A DNA stretch of 64,000 bases from an uncultured Prevotellaceae bacterium (GCA_900316315.1 ONCK01000004.1:89478-153477), one strand, 5' to 3'. Shown: positions 9,191 through 18,198, counted from the stretch's first letter. A program made the numbers and translations. The notes: generated by a model from the sequence alone, not told the origin.

Positions 9191-9755
9191 ATGTCGTATC
9201 TGGAATTCTCAGGAGGATAATCAAGAGGCGTAAGGACGCTCTTGCAAATTTGCGGAATCGTCGAGGACAAGACAATAGCCCTTGGTAGACGGATAAAAGG
9301 GCAATATGACTTTGTCGGGTCGGTTTCTGACGGGAAAAGAGAAATCTAGGAACATATATATAATAATGTAGACAGCGTTTTCTGCGCCCCTGCTACTATT
9401 TGGCTGGCTACAATAAGGAAAATGTTTGATGCAAGGATAGTCCAGCGAAGACTCGCTGTATGCTCGACGCGGGTGAACGCTTGATTTGCTTGGTACTGGA
9501 TAATGAGGAAGTGGCCGGCTTATCATTGGGAGGGGCTGTATAAAGCTCTTTAGCTGAGCAAACTGGATATCGAAGGAAGGCAAGATCATATTGTCAAGAT
9601 AGGCGTCTCGTCGGTGTTGATCTTGACTGGCTATGAGTCTGTCAAGAACATCAGACAGATGGATGCGACAGATGTTTCCTGTGCGATGAGTAGGCATCTT
9701 TGGGACCCGCAAACGCTTAAAAGAAGCTCCGAAGGTGATGCTTTGCTGAGCGAAC
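9191..9755. other. 565-bp intergenic stretch without recognisable gene
   Basis: Lies between two convergent genes (zinc ribbon on plus, carbon-nitrogen hydrolase on minus). Open frames present on both strands show no conserved composition, no promoter box and no recognisable motif. I see no clear repeat here. Confidence 0.5.
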
Positions 9756-10583
9756 TCAAACGGAAAGGGTATGGCGCCGCGCAGAGGGCAGGCAAGTGAT
9801 GTAAGGACGCCGGTGGCGACAGTCTTGGACTTGATTGAGATCTATAGTGGCGCGAAGCAGAGCGGGCTGATCTGAGGCTCTCGCAACAACTTGCCCATCG
9901 GGGTCGATGACAAGCGACTGGCCAGCAAACAGGACGTCTCCTTCACGCCCTACTCGATTGCAGAAGGCGATAAAAACATTGTTTTGGAAAGCTTGTACGC
10001 GCATTTCCCACTCATACATCTCAAGCGGTTCTGTCTGGAGATTGGCTGTAGGCACAAGGATAAGCTGGGCGCCCTGCAAGGCGCAGGATCGGATGCTCTC
10101 CGGGAGATGCCTGTCAAAGCAGATGACGATGCCGACTCGTCCCCAAGGCGTGTCGTAGACACGAAATCCCTCCTTGGAAGGGGTATAGTAGTCGGTCTCC
10201 CAAAACTGAGGCAATCCCATTACGTGTACCATCATGTTGCGGCCGACCAAACGTCCCTCTGCGCTGATAAGCAGCGAGGTGTCGTAGGGCTTGTCCCCCT
10301 GTAGCATATATACATTGGGCGAGATCCAAAGGTGATGCTGCTGGGTAGCGCTAATCAGGCGGTTGATATGCCAATCCTCGGCATCCAGCAGATAGTCTTC
10401 GGCAGTGTGGCCATAGTGGGAGCTCAACTCGTCTCTGTGGTAGAGGGGGAAGAAAGGGGTAAGCTGGATTTCGGGAAAGAGAAGGAGGTCGGCGTCCTCG
10501 GCTTGGGCAATGTAGCGGAGCGAGGTGTCGAGATTGGTATCCATATCCGGAGACATGGACATTTGGGCGAGGGCTATCTGCAT
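9756..10583 (-). CDS. Carbon-nitrogen hydrolase homologue lacking the catalytic lysine
   Basis: Nitrilase-superfamily protein of 275 residues. The glutamate (LLFPEIQ, E38) and nucleophilic cysteine (GIVICFDRHLPES, C155) are present, but the catalytic lysine is missing: the stretch that in close relatives reads K-M-V-H is here N-M117-M-V-H-V, with no lysine nearby. The nucleotide sequence around 10230 supports this (AACATGATGGTACAC on the minus strand). It may be a non-catalytic homologue or use another residue. It differs from AguB at 2731 by lacking the PDDPGYYE block. A gap of 126 bp separates it from the nuclease-domain gene upstream on the same strand. Confidence 0.82.
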   Translation of the reverse strand: MQIALAQMSMSPDMDTNLDTSLRYIAQAEDADLLLFPEIQLTPFFPLYHRDELSSHYGHTAEDYLLDAEDWHINRLISATQQHHLWISPNVYMLQGDKPYDTSLLISAEGRLVGRNMMVHVMGLPQFWETDYYTPSKEGFRVYDTPWGRVGIVICFDRHLPESIRSCALQGAQLILVPTANLQTEPLEMYEWEMRVQAFQNNVFIAFCNRVGREGDVLFAGQSLVIDPDGQVVARASDQPALLRATIDLNQVQDCRHRRPYITCLPSARRHTLSV

Positions 10584-10709
10584 GGGAAAGGAAAGTGAAA
10601 AATATGGATATGCTGTTTGGCGTAAGCGCTGTCTGATTTGCGAACTTGTCGGGGGACTGGCGAGCCGGAGACAGTACGGGATGCATCGTTTGCCGGCTCG
10701 ATGTAGACG

Positions 10710-11162
10710 CTATAGGAGTTGATCATAAGCGGGGATTTCAGGAAGGAAGCGAGCCGTCTGGCGTCCGTGATCGATGTGGAGGCAATAGTGGGCAATGCCG
10801 TTGCTGACCGTGAGATAAGGAGCATGGACTACAGTATTGTAGACTCTAATCTGATCAAATACGTGCTGGGTAATCTCAACCGAAGGCGCCTTGTACTCTA
10901 TCACCATACGAGGGGTCATATCGTGGGCAAAGAGCAGACTGTCGCAACGGAGTCGTTGGTGATTGACGGAAAGCGTGATCTCGTTGCCCAGAAGCGCTGT
11001 GGGATAACCCTTGTCGTGGATAAGGTAGTGGATGAAGTGTTGGCGTACCCATTCCTCAGGAGTCAGGGCTACATATCGGCGGCGCAAAGGATCGAAGATT
11101 TGCTTCGCTCCGTTGACAAGGCGAATATTTGTCTCAAATGAGGGTAGGTTTAAGGTCAACAT
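10710..11162 (-). CDS. Solitary HsdR N-terminal-like (type I restriction R domain) protein
   Basis: A 150-residue protein made only of the HSDR_N_2-type domain. The PD-(D/E)xK nuclease signature is visible: E in LGNEITL, D in RCDSLLFAHD and E-x-K in VIEYKAP. No helicase, specificity or methylase genes lie nearby, so this is not a restriction system. Stand-alone versions occur in Bacteroidota genomes beside housekeeping genes (general knowledge); function unknown, with RNA or DNA repair nuclease possible. The start at 11162 is 53 bp from the AMP nucleosidase start, the two genes diverging. Confidence 0.8.
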   Translation of the reverse strand: MLTLNLPSFETNIRLVNGAKQIFDPLRRRYVALTPEEWVRQHFIHYLIHDKGYPTALLGNEITLSVNHQRLRCDSLLFAHDMTPRMVIEYKAPSVEITQHVFDQIRVYNTVVHAPYLTVSNGIAHYCLHIDHGRQTARFLPEIPAYDQLL

Positions 11163-11166
11163 TTGC

Positions 11167-11174
11167 TATATTTG
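11167..11174 (+). promoter_or_regulatory. Promoter -7 box of the AMP nucleosidase gene
   Basis: TATATTTG (TAnnTTTG) in the 53-bp divergent gap; leader of about 35 nt to the ATG at 11216. Confidence 0.55.
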
Positions 11175-11215
11175 CACTTAAAAGTGGCTTTGTTAGACGC
11201 AAAAATAACAAATTT

Positions 11216-11992
11216 ATGAAGACAAAGCAAGAGATAGCTTGCAATTGGCTCGAGAGATATACTAGGCAGAAGCTGGAAGATTTCAGCAAGTACATCTTGC
11301 TGACCAACTTCAACAATTATATTGATCTATTCTGTGATGAGTGTGACATTGCCCGTGTTGGCTACGACAGCAATATGCGTATAGCCAACGGCAAGGGTAT
11401 TACGATGATCAACTTTGGTATGGGCAGCCCCAATGCGGCTCTTATCATGGATCTGCTGAGTGCCATCAAGCCCAAGGCGTGTCTATTTCTGGGCAAATGC
11501 GGAGCTCTGCCGGAGAAGGTGCACGTAGGCGACTTCATCCTCCCGCTGGCAGCTGTCAGGGGTGAAGGTACGAGCAACGACTACTTCCCCGCCGAAGTGC
11601 CGAGTCTGCCTGCTTTTATCCTGGAGCGTGCTGTCTCGACGGTTCTCCGAAATCATCATCTGGATTATTGGACGGGTAGTGTCTACACGACCAACCGCAG
11701 ACTTTGGGAACATGATGCGCAGTTTAAGAACTACCTCTTGCGGACACGCGCCATGGCTGTGGATATGGAGAGTGCTACGCTGTTTAGCGTAGGATTTTAC
11801 AATCACATACCCGTCGGCGCCCTCTTGCTTGTGAGCGACAATCCGATGATGCCCGATGGCGTAAAGACGATACAGAGTGACAACCTTGTGACGCAAGAAT
11901 TCGCCCAACGCCATGTGGAGATGGGCATCTTGGCTCTGCAAGAGATCATCAACGATTCTGAGACGGTGAGACATATCAAGTTTGAATTCTGA
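11216..11992 (+). CDS. amn: AMP nucleosidase (short form)
   Basis: Phosphorylase-like nucleosidase of 258 residues of the short AMP-nucleosidase type that lacks the N-terminal regulatory domain of the E. coli enzyme. It hydrolyses AMP to adenine and ribose 5-phosphate. Visible are INFGMGSPNAALIMDLL, FLGKCGALPEKVHVGDFILP and the purine/ribose site AVDMESATLFSVGF. The frame is open upstream to 11129, but the family start MKTKQEIACNWLE is at 11216 and the promoter box at 11167-11174 lies inside the upstream extension. holA starts 9 bp after the stop. Confidence 0.9.
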   Translation: MKTKQEIACNWLERYTRQKLEDFSKYILLTNFNNYIDLFCDECDIARVGYDSNMRIANGKGITMINFGMGSPNAALIMDLLSAIKPKACLFLGKCGALPEKVHVGDFILPLAAVRGEGTSNDYFPAEVPSLPAFILERAVSTVLRNHHLDYWTGSVYTTNRRLWEHDAQFKNYLLRTRAMAVDMESATLFSVGFYNHIPVGALLLVSDNPMMPDGVKTIQSDNLVTQEFAQRHVEMGILALQEIINDSETVRHIKFEF

Positions 11993-12001
11993 TTTTCATC
12001 T

Positions 12002-13024
12002 ATGGCGACACAAAACGTGCAGTCCTTTGAGCAGATTATGCGGGATATCAAGTCCGGTCACCTCAAGCCGGCCTATCTGCTGATGGGTGTGGAGAATTAC
12101 TATATTGACCGAATAGCGGAGGCTGTAGTCGAAGCCGCGTTGCGCCCGGATGAGCGGGATTTTGGACTCAATACCTTTTATGGTGGCGACGCCAGCGTCA
12201 GCGATATTATCAATACGGCTCAGAGTTTCCCGATGGGGACAGAGCGGAGCGTGGTCCTGGTCAAGGAAGCTCAGTCCCTTAAAGGAATTGAAAACCTTGT
12301 CAACTATTTGCAACGCCCTCAGCCATCCACCGTATTGCTTCTCATCTATAAGAATGGGGCCGCTGACCGTCGTAAGAAATACGTGACCCTTATCAGTTCC
12401 ATAGGCGTAGTCTATGAAGCCAAGAAGGTCGCCGATCGCGAGTTGCCGGCCCTAATCAGAGCGTATGCCAAGCAGAAAGGTTTTGCTATGGATGAAAAGT
12501 CGATTAGCCTTATTGCCGACTCTATTGGGCCGGACTTGATACGCCTCTTCGGAGAGATGGACAAACTCTTCATCTCAATGCCGCAAGGGCAGCGCGCCGT
12601 TACTCCCGAACTGGTCGAACGCAATATAGGTATAAGTAAGGATTTTAATTTTTTTGAGTTGCAAAATGCACTCGTAAATCGTGATGTGCACAAGGCCTTT
12701 CAGATAGCGAAGTATTTTGATCAGAATCCGAAGGCAAATCCCATACAGGTGGTTTTGCCGCAACTCTTCCGCTACTTCTCCTCCCTAATGATTGCCCACT
12801 ATTCGCCCGACCGCTCAAGTCTGGGGCTGGCCAACGTCCTCGGACAACAAGAGTGGATGGTGCGCCGCAACATCCTCCCGGCAATGCGAAGCTACTCGGC
12901 GCGAAAAGTGCTCGAAATACTGGACCAAATAAGGTTTGCCGACGAGCAGTCCAAGGGTATGGGAGGAGTAAAACTGTCGAGCGGCGACATCCTGAAACAA
13001 CTCTTGTCCTTTATCCTCGGCTAG
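12002..13024 (+). CDS. holA: DNA polymerase III delta subunit HolA
   Basis: A 340-residue delta subunit of the clamp loader, which opens the beta sliding clamp. Recognised from the order of segments: PAYLLMGVENYYIDRIAEAV, NTFYGGDASVSDIINTAQSFPMG, SVVLVKEAQ and the C-terminal DEQSKGMGG-LSSGDILKQLL. Length is normal. It follows amn by 9 bp and is presumably co-transcribed; a hairpin with T-run follows 76 bp downstream. Confidence 0.9.
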   Translation: MATQNVQSFEQIMRDIKSGHLKPAYLLMGVENYYIDRIAEAVVEAALRPDERDFGLNTFYGGDASVSDIINTAQSFPMGTERSVVLVKEAQSLKGIENLVNYLQRPQPSTVLLLIYKNGAADRRKKYVTLISSIGVVYEAKKVADRELPALIRAYAKQKGFAMDEKSISLIADSIGPDLIRLFGEMDKLFISMPQGQRAVTPELVERNIGISKDFNFFELQNALVNRDVHKAFQIAKYFDQNPKANPIQVVLPQLFRYFSSLMIAHYSPDRSSLGLANVLGQQEWMVRRNILPAMRSYSARKVLEILDQIRFADEQSKGMGGVKLSSGDILKQLLSFILG

Positions 13025-13100
13025 AGGGCGCCCGTCCCCCGTTAGACAGATTTTATACGCGTCCAGAAGGCCCATCAGTTTTCGTACAGAAGCGCTTCAA

Positions 13101-13121
13101 AACCCGGCAACGCGGGTTTTT
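13101..13121 (+). terminator. Rho-independent terminator of amn-holA
   Basis: AACCCG / CGGGTT stem with a 6-nt loop followed by TTTT, 76 bp after the holA stop. Confidence 0.65.
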
Positions 13122-13352
13122 ACACACTTGGACGGGCTATTAGACTTCAGCCAGAAGTGACTTTTTCCCCGGTAAAGCAAGCTTAGTTCGGCTTAGTAGA
13201 AAAATCAGCCGTGAACAAAACCAGCCTCACGGTCCGCTGAATGTCGACCAGAAGTTCCTCCTTTGCTCCATTGCCAGTCTGTAAACATACGCCATTACTG
13301 ACACGCTCAGAGCGGCCCATTTGGCAACAGGCGACGGATGGAGCCTCAATCA

Positions 13353-13478
13353 CATTCCCCTTTGCTCAATGACTTGTCCCTGTAATCTCTGTCGTTCTCC
13401 ATCGCTGTACGATGATTTCTCCCTCTGCTATTCAACTATCCCCGAAAGTCTTTTAGCACTTCAACCGAAGTCATTCCT
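13353..13478. repeat. Weak 21-bp periodic stretch
   Basis: About five or six consecutive 21-bp blocks share a pyrimidine-rich start of the kind TTnTCC followed by GCTnT-like sequence. Similarity between blocks is low, so this may be chance. Confidence 0.25.
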
Positions 13479-13538
13479 AAAAGCTTAGCTTATCTGCATA
13501 GACAGTCAAACTAATCACGAGCCAACTGGAGAATAATA

Positions 13539-13823
13539 TTTTATATAAAAAGTTGAACCGAAATTCTCAGTTTATATTCAAATACATAAAGGTGAAAATT
13601 TAATTGAAATACTGCTACAACTCACTGAAAGCCGGCAAATTGCAATCAATATTTGACTGCTATTTAACAGACTGGCTATCAGGTGATAATAACTCGCCTT
13701 CTAGCTTAAGCTACATCGGACTTAGCTTAAACTACATCCGACCTTGTAGTGCGAACAAGGCAACTGAGATAAACAATATCGGCACTTCTATGAGACGATA
13801 ATTTGATTTTATTATATAAAAAA
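13539..13823 (+). repeat. Dispersed ~285-bp intergenic element, copy B
   Basis: Left AT box TTTTATATAAAA at 13539-13550, right box TTATATAAAAAA at 13812-13823, 285 bp in all. The core at about 13691-13760 reads ACTCGCCTTCTAG, then two 21-bp units containing AGCTTAAGCTACATCGGAC and AGCTTAAACTACATCCGAC, then CCTTGTAGTGCGAACAAGG, which can form a hairpin with a 6-7-bp stem, and later ATCGGCACTTCTA. Starts about 515 bp downstream of holA. Confidence 0.8.
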
Positions 13824-16197
13824 GTAATGGGCTGTCTAAGACAACGTCAGGCTGCTGTACACTTTGAGGATTTTCCAGAGAAAGGGACAGCATACAGACG
13901 ACATTGTTTCCAGATTGGAATTTTTCAAACGAAAACTGTCAAGGCGGCAGCACGACAAACAAAGGCTGGGTGGCTTAACAAAGTAGGCGAGTGTGAGCAG
14001 AAGTTGTTTTGGCCTCATGTCTGCTGCCTTCTGGGAGTTACCGATAGACCTTTCTCGCTGTCTGTAAAATAACAGTTTTCGTATGCCGTGACACGTCCTC
14101 TACGTTCAAACTGAAATGCGTTCGAGTTAATCTGAAAGACGCTATGTATACTAAGAGTCCAGATCATCCGAATAGCAAAACGGTATGCTCGTTTCCACGG
14201 ATATCTACAGAGTCCTTACTACTCTTAATATTGATCGACGAATCTCAGTCAGCAGTAACTTCTGTTCCGACGAAGACAACTTAAAGCTTCTCAGGCAGGC
14301 TTTAGGTATCAGTCAGAAATGTTTCCTATTCTAGCAATGCAAACTTTTATTCTTCAAGGAGACTTTCAGACTATTGCAGAGACAATCTCAGTCCTGGCGA
14401 TGCAAGTTTTCTCTTCCTCAAGCAGATGTCAGACCTCGACCTGAAGCGATTTTGTGCTAATATACTTATGGACTCCTCAGTGACTACCTTCCAGTTGGGT
14501 GATATGTAGAAAACCCATCCCAAAAGTATCTAAAAACAGATTGTGCTTTAACAGAATGGATACCGATTAGCATCTGTACGGATCCGTCAACCTCATTGCA
14601 TATAGGTCGCTTCCTCTTTTATCTCTGCTACGAACTTTTATTACTGTGCTTTTTATGGCACTAAATCGGAATGCTATTTTTTCAACTTCGCATGGCTAAG
14701 TGCTAATTCGCTGGTTTTTCAGGAAACTAAGGCGGAACTTAGATTTATCAATTTTGAGTGGCGGATTGCGAAGGAAGAGTTTCAGAGATTCAATACCGAG
14801 GGCACTTTTCTCTGTCTTATCCTATGAAATGCCAAATTAGTTTTTTTTTGAGGACAAAAGCGAATGCTAAATTTTGTGCCTCGTTTGTGAAAACACATAT
14901 TGTGTTGTATGGGGGATTTCCGTGAAAAGAAAGAGACCTTAATTTGTTTACCGTTTCCCTTTCTGACATTGTAAGTCGTTTTTAGCCTATAAAGGCGATG
15001 ATGAAAGAGAGAGTCGTTTCGCGGTAATCTGTTTGTGTGAATCTGCCCAGCTCTATCTGACACACATGCAGGTAAATTTTCTGTGGAGAGATATCAGCTT
15101 CGAATTTTAGTTAGGTTGAGATTTTGTACTATCTGTTTAGGGCTTGTGGAAAATCTGAACATAGATGTCTTTTGGCAGAAGGGTCGGATGATGGCTAAAG
15201 AATAGGTACACGAAAGTAAGTCCCCAGAAAAAACATTGGGGAATATTTTTTATTTTGGCTCAATTTGAAAAATATAAGTCTGACTTGTTGGAGACCCTTG
15301 CTCGGAAATCCGTGATATCTGAGCAGTCTTCTTGAGACGAAATCAAGTGCTGTCTGACTAGAGTAGGGGGCGAAAGGACAAGGATAGAATTGCGATGAGA
15401 CACTTATGGATTTGTGAGAAATAAATCAGCGAGGAGTAATTTTTAATCGGCAATTTTAGAAGGTAGTTTTTGGTAGGAGAGGTACCCATTTTCAAGTTTC
15501 AATTTGCACAGATTTGAGTTAGATGATCGAAATTTTGTTACACAAAAAAATAGACTTTTTTGCTTTGTAATTAAGCTGTTATGAGGGAAGTTGAGTGCTT
15601 GAAAATCGAGTAAAAAAAAGTGACTGAGACTCTGTAAACAAAGTTGGATTTTTCTCGACATTTGGCCTTAAATTTTCCGAAAAGTGCGCATTTGTAAGTT
15701 TTTTGCATTCACATTTAGCGGGTTTTAATTTTGAAAGTTCATAATGAGTTCAAGATTCAATCAAGATGCACGAGGATAGTTAATACAGAATTGAAGATTG
15801 TAAAACTTTAGTTTGTGAATTTCGAAAATGTGATTTCGAAAATTAAAGCTCAGTATTCAATTTCTTATTACTGATGTTACGATGACGTATATCACTTAAA
15901 ATCAAAATAATATACCTATTTTACAACATAAAACTTTAATGGTAAATAAATATATATTCAAATGGGGTTTAGTTGGCGTAGTTTGATTGTGTTTTTGTGA
16001 ATATAACATATTTAATAATCTGTATTTTATTATTTCTTGTTAGAGAAAAAATAAAGAGATGTTAGATAGGGAATATTAGAAACTAGATCTGTAATTCACA
16101 AAACAAGATTTTAGAATTTAAAGTTCAAAACTTAAAACTTGAAAATTTCGATTTGAAAAAATATAGATTTGTGATACTTCAAATGAAAACTTTGTTT
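13824..16197. other. 2.4-kb AT-rich gene-free stretch
   Basis: No convincing coding sequence on either strand; open frames are short, without promoter boxes, and of unfamiliar composition. G+C falls steadily from about 14.8 kb and the part 15.4-16.2 kb is the most AT-rich in the window. It holds the 21-bp array at 14229-14459 and some short direct repeats, for instance GTGAATTTCGAAAAT followed by GTGATTTCGAAAATT near 15820. It ends at the promoter of the HTH regulator. Possibly decayed foreign DNA or a long regulatory region. Confidence 0.5.
14229..14459. repeat. Degenerate 21-bp tandem array
   Basis: Eleven successive 21-bp blocks can be aligned without indels. Most begin with CAG/GCA-like sequence and carry a CTTT or TTTC stretch in the middle. 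The best pair is GCAATGCAAACTTTT at 14334 and GCGATGCAAGTTTTC at 14397, exactly 63 bp (3 x 21) apart. Individual blocks are strongly diverged. Confidence 0.5.
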
Positions 16198-16205
16198 TAA
16201 CTTTG
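16198..16205 (+). promoter_or_regulatory. Promoter -7 box of the HTH regulator
   Basis: TAACTTTG (TAnnTTTG) 48 bp before the chosen ATG; leader of about 41 nt. Confidence 0.5.
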
Positions 16206-16252
16206 CAAAGTCAAGAAAAATCGACATTTTGCCGCTTAAATTCACACTTGGT

Positions 16253-16828
16253 ATGGAAATCAAAGATAGAATCAAGCAACTTATGGAGTCGATGAACATG
16301 TCGCAAAAAGATTTTGCTCGATTGCTCAACATGTCATCAGGATCTTTGTCCAATATATTTTTAGGTAGAAATCGTCCGACCAATAATCATACGATGGCTA
16401 TCCATAAAGCATTCCCTAATGTCAATATTAATTGGCTGCTTTTTGGTGAAGGTCAGATGTACGACCAGTGTCCTTCTTCTTCGGCTGGAAATGCTCCCTC
16501 TCTGTTTGAAGAAGGTGACAATGTGACGGGAGGTGAAGTAGACGAGATGGCTTCCGGCTTACAGCAGACGCCTACCAATTTGCAACAGGTGGCTTCTGGT
16601 TCACAGCAGACGTCATCTAGTTTTCCGCCAGTTTCTACTAGTTCGCTAGCCGCGGGGACAGGTACGGATCGTCCTCTGCCTTTTACCCTTTCAGCTGCAC
16701 CGCAGGGCGTACGGACCTCCACACCTCGTCCGGCTAAGGCCGAGTATGTTAGGCGCCAAGTAAAGGAGATACGCGTATTTTACGATGATGGGACCTATGA
16801 GTCCTTTGTCCCTTCAGAAAAGGGGTGA
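16253..16828 (+). CDS. HTH (Xre/Cro-like) regulator with heptapeptide repeats
   Basis: A 191-residue protein. Residues about 1-70 form a helix-turn-helix domain (MSQKDFARLLNMSSGSLSNIFLGRNRPT) followed by INWLLFGEG, typical of phage-repressor-like proteins. The middle is low-complexity Q/S/T-rich linker containing an in-frame 7-residue repeat, G-L-Q-Q-T-P-T, N-L-Q-Q-V-A-S, G-S-Q-Q-T-S-S. The C-terminal VKEIRVFYDDGTYESFVP segment recurs in HTH proteins of Prevotella (general recollection). I start at the ATG of MEIKDRIKQLME because eight upstream codons add nothing conserved. No prophage or mobile genes accompany it. Target unknown. Confidence 0.8.
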   Translation: MEIKDRIKQLMESMNMSQKDFARLLNMSSGSLSNIFLGRNRPTNNHTMAIHKAFPNVNINWLLFGEGQMYDQCPSSSAGNAPSLFEEGDNVTGGEVDEMASGLQQTPTNLQQVASGSQQTSSSFPPVSTSSLAAGTGTDRPLPFTLSAAPQGVRTSTPRPAKAEYVRRQVKEIRVFYDDGTYESFVPSEKG

Positions 16829-17668
16829 TGGTCGCCTGTTATGTAGAGATAGACTAATTCTGAACCCTTATAATTCGAGACGTCGGTGGAATATCGCAGA
16901 GATATTTCATCGGTGTTTTTAAAGTTCTGAAGAGCACACATTTTTATTTCGGAAAGTACCACATTTTCGTCACAGATGTTGACTAGCTCGCAGGGCTATA
17001 TTCTCCCATGTTTCTTCTAAAGGTCGTTCCACGGCCAGTAGAATTCGTTCAACGGCCAGTAATTCGTTTCTTGGCTAAAGTCATTCCTTGGCCTCTAATG
17101 AGCCTTCCTTGGCCCTGTAAGGTTGTTGCTTCGTCAGTAAAGGTCATTGCTTGGCTCACAAATGACGTTACCTATATCGCGGGCTCCTGAAATCGGTAGA
17201 AATACAGGAAAATTGGTTCCTTCTCTGTGGCTCATGGACTTGAGCCTACTTATTCTAGGCGCGTAGAATGAGGCTTATCTTAGCACTTGCTTCACATTAG
17301 CTATGACTCGCCTATCAAGATGTACGGCCCTTTTAAAAGGTAGTTGGACAGAGGTAAAAGCCAATTTTTTGTCGGATAGCAATAAATCTATTACCCAGCT
17401 CTAGAGCAGCTATACGCTAACGTGATCGCTTTTCCGTGGAAGCGTATGCTTTGTGGTAAAGGCTGAATAATCATTTAGGACCAGCTCCCGAAAATGGAAT
17501 CAGTCCTAATTTCTCAACTACCCAAAAAGTATTATCGGGCGACAACAAAAAATCTTGCCATAATTCGCTTGAGAAAATGGGCTGTTGGTAAATCTATGAC
17601 TTTTATCGGCACTATTTCAATAAATGTGTCTGAAGAGTCAGAAAGAGACGCTGTACTGTATGATTTCT
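16829..17668. other. 840-bp non-coding stretch holding a 21-bp array
   Basis: Between the HTH gene and the glutaredoxin pseudogene. Apart from the array at 17021-17162 nothing recognisable is present; open frames are short and carry no motif. Confidence 0.5.
17021..17162. repeat. Degenerate 21-bp tandem array
   Basis: Seven blocks: six of exactly 21 bp and one (17063-17078) shortened to 16. The theme is GTCGTTCCACGGCCAGTA in the first two and GTCATTCCTTGGCCTCTAA in later ones, i.e. (G)TCnTTncTTGGCc-TAA. Sequence differs from the other arrays in the window but the step is the same. Confidence 0.65.
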
Positions 17669-17842
17669 TTAGCATACTTTTCCATTCAGACAGCACGCGG
17701 AGCCGTCTGGCGTATATTCTACGAGCCCGACATCTTCCAGCTTCAGAGTTGTAATTCCATCTTCCTTGACGAAGCAGGGTGCGCCGATATCGCCAAATTC
17801 CTTAATGTGATTAAATACAAAATAGTGCTGCGTGAATGAATA
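17669..17842 (-). pseudogene. Truncated duplicate of the glutaredoxin-like gene
   Basis: Closely matches the C-terminal ~57 codons and the 3' flank of the intact gene at 17902-18198 (for example both share CGTCTGGCGTATATTCTACG). The C-terminal part translates as GDIGAPCFVKEDG...VEYTPDGSACCLNGKVC, against GDIGIPCFVKEDG...CSLDGKGC in the intact gene. Further upstream a 1-nt deletion shifts the frame, and the CPYC half is absent. Similarity continues about 30 bp beyond the stop, so a DNA segment was tandemly duplicated and one copy decayed. Confidence 0.8.
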
Positions 17843-17901
17843 CAAGATTCTAATAAAGCGTATGGAGGGTCAGAAAGAGGCTCTGGGTCGTGAATGTCCC
17901 T

Positions 17902-18198
17902 TTAGCAGCCTTTCCCATCCAGGCTGCATGCAGGACCGTCTGGCGTATATTCTACGAGCCCCACATCTTCTGGCTTTAGGGTTACGGTTCCATCTTCCTT
18001 GACAAAGCAGGGTATGCCAATGTCGCCAGATTCCTTAGCGTGATTGAATACAGGATTAGTGTCGCGCAAATGAATGAAAGCTGACATGTTACGCACATGC
18101 TGGCCGATGTCTATTATCTCAAATCGGGGATTCCCCTTCACCTGCTGCTCTATATAGTCACAATAGGGGCAGGTCTTCAGTCCATAGATTTTTATCAT
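17902..18198 (-). CDS. Glutaredoxin-like thioredoxin-fold protein
   Basis: A 98-residue protein with a CPYC active site at residues 10-13 (MIKIYGLKTCPYCDYIE) and a later conserved IPCFVKEDG loop containing the cis-proline position. Such proteins reduce disulfides or glutathione mixed disulfides; the reductant in this organism is not evident. It ends in an unusual cysteine-containing tail (CSLDGKGC). I start at the ATG 18196-18198: the in-frame upstream ATG at 18222 overlaps the TATCTTTG promoter box. A decayed partial copy lies immediately downstream. Confidence 0.82.
   Translation of the reverse strand: MIKIYGLKTCPYCDYIEQQVKGNPRFEIIDIGQHVRNMSAFIHLRDTNPVFNHAKESGDIGIPCFVKEDGTVTLKPEDVGLVEYTPDGPACSLDGKGC

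Noticed and set aside
9221..9712. Open frame of 163 codons on the minus strand
   Set aside because: Composition and sequence are unlike real proteins of this genome, with no promoter or motif.
15061..15160. Possible DnaA boxes (TGTGGAGAG, TGTGGAAAA) in the AT-rich stretch, suggesting an origin
   Set aside because: Neither matches TTATCCACA well, and no dnaA, dnaN or other origin-linked genes are near.
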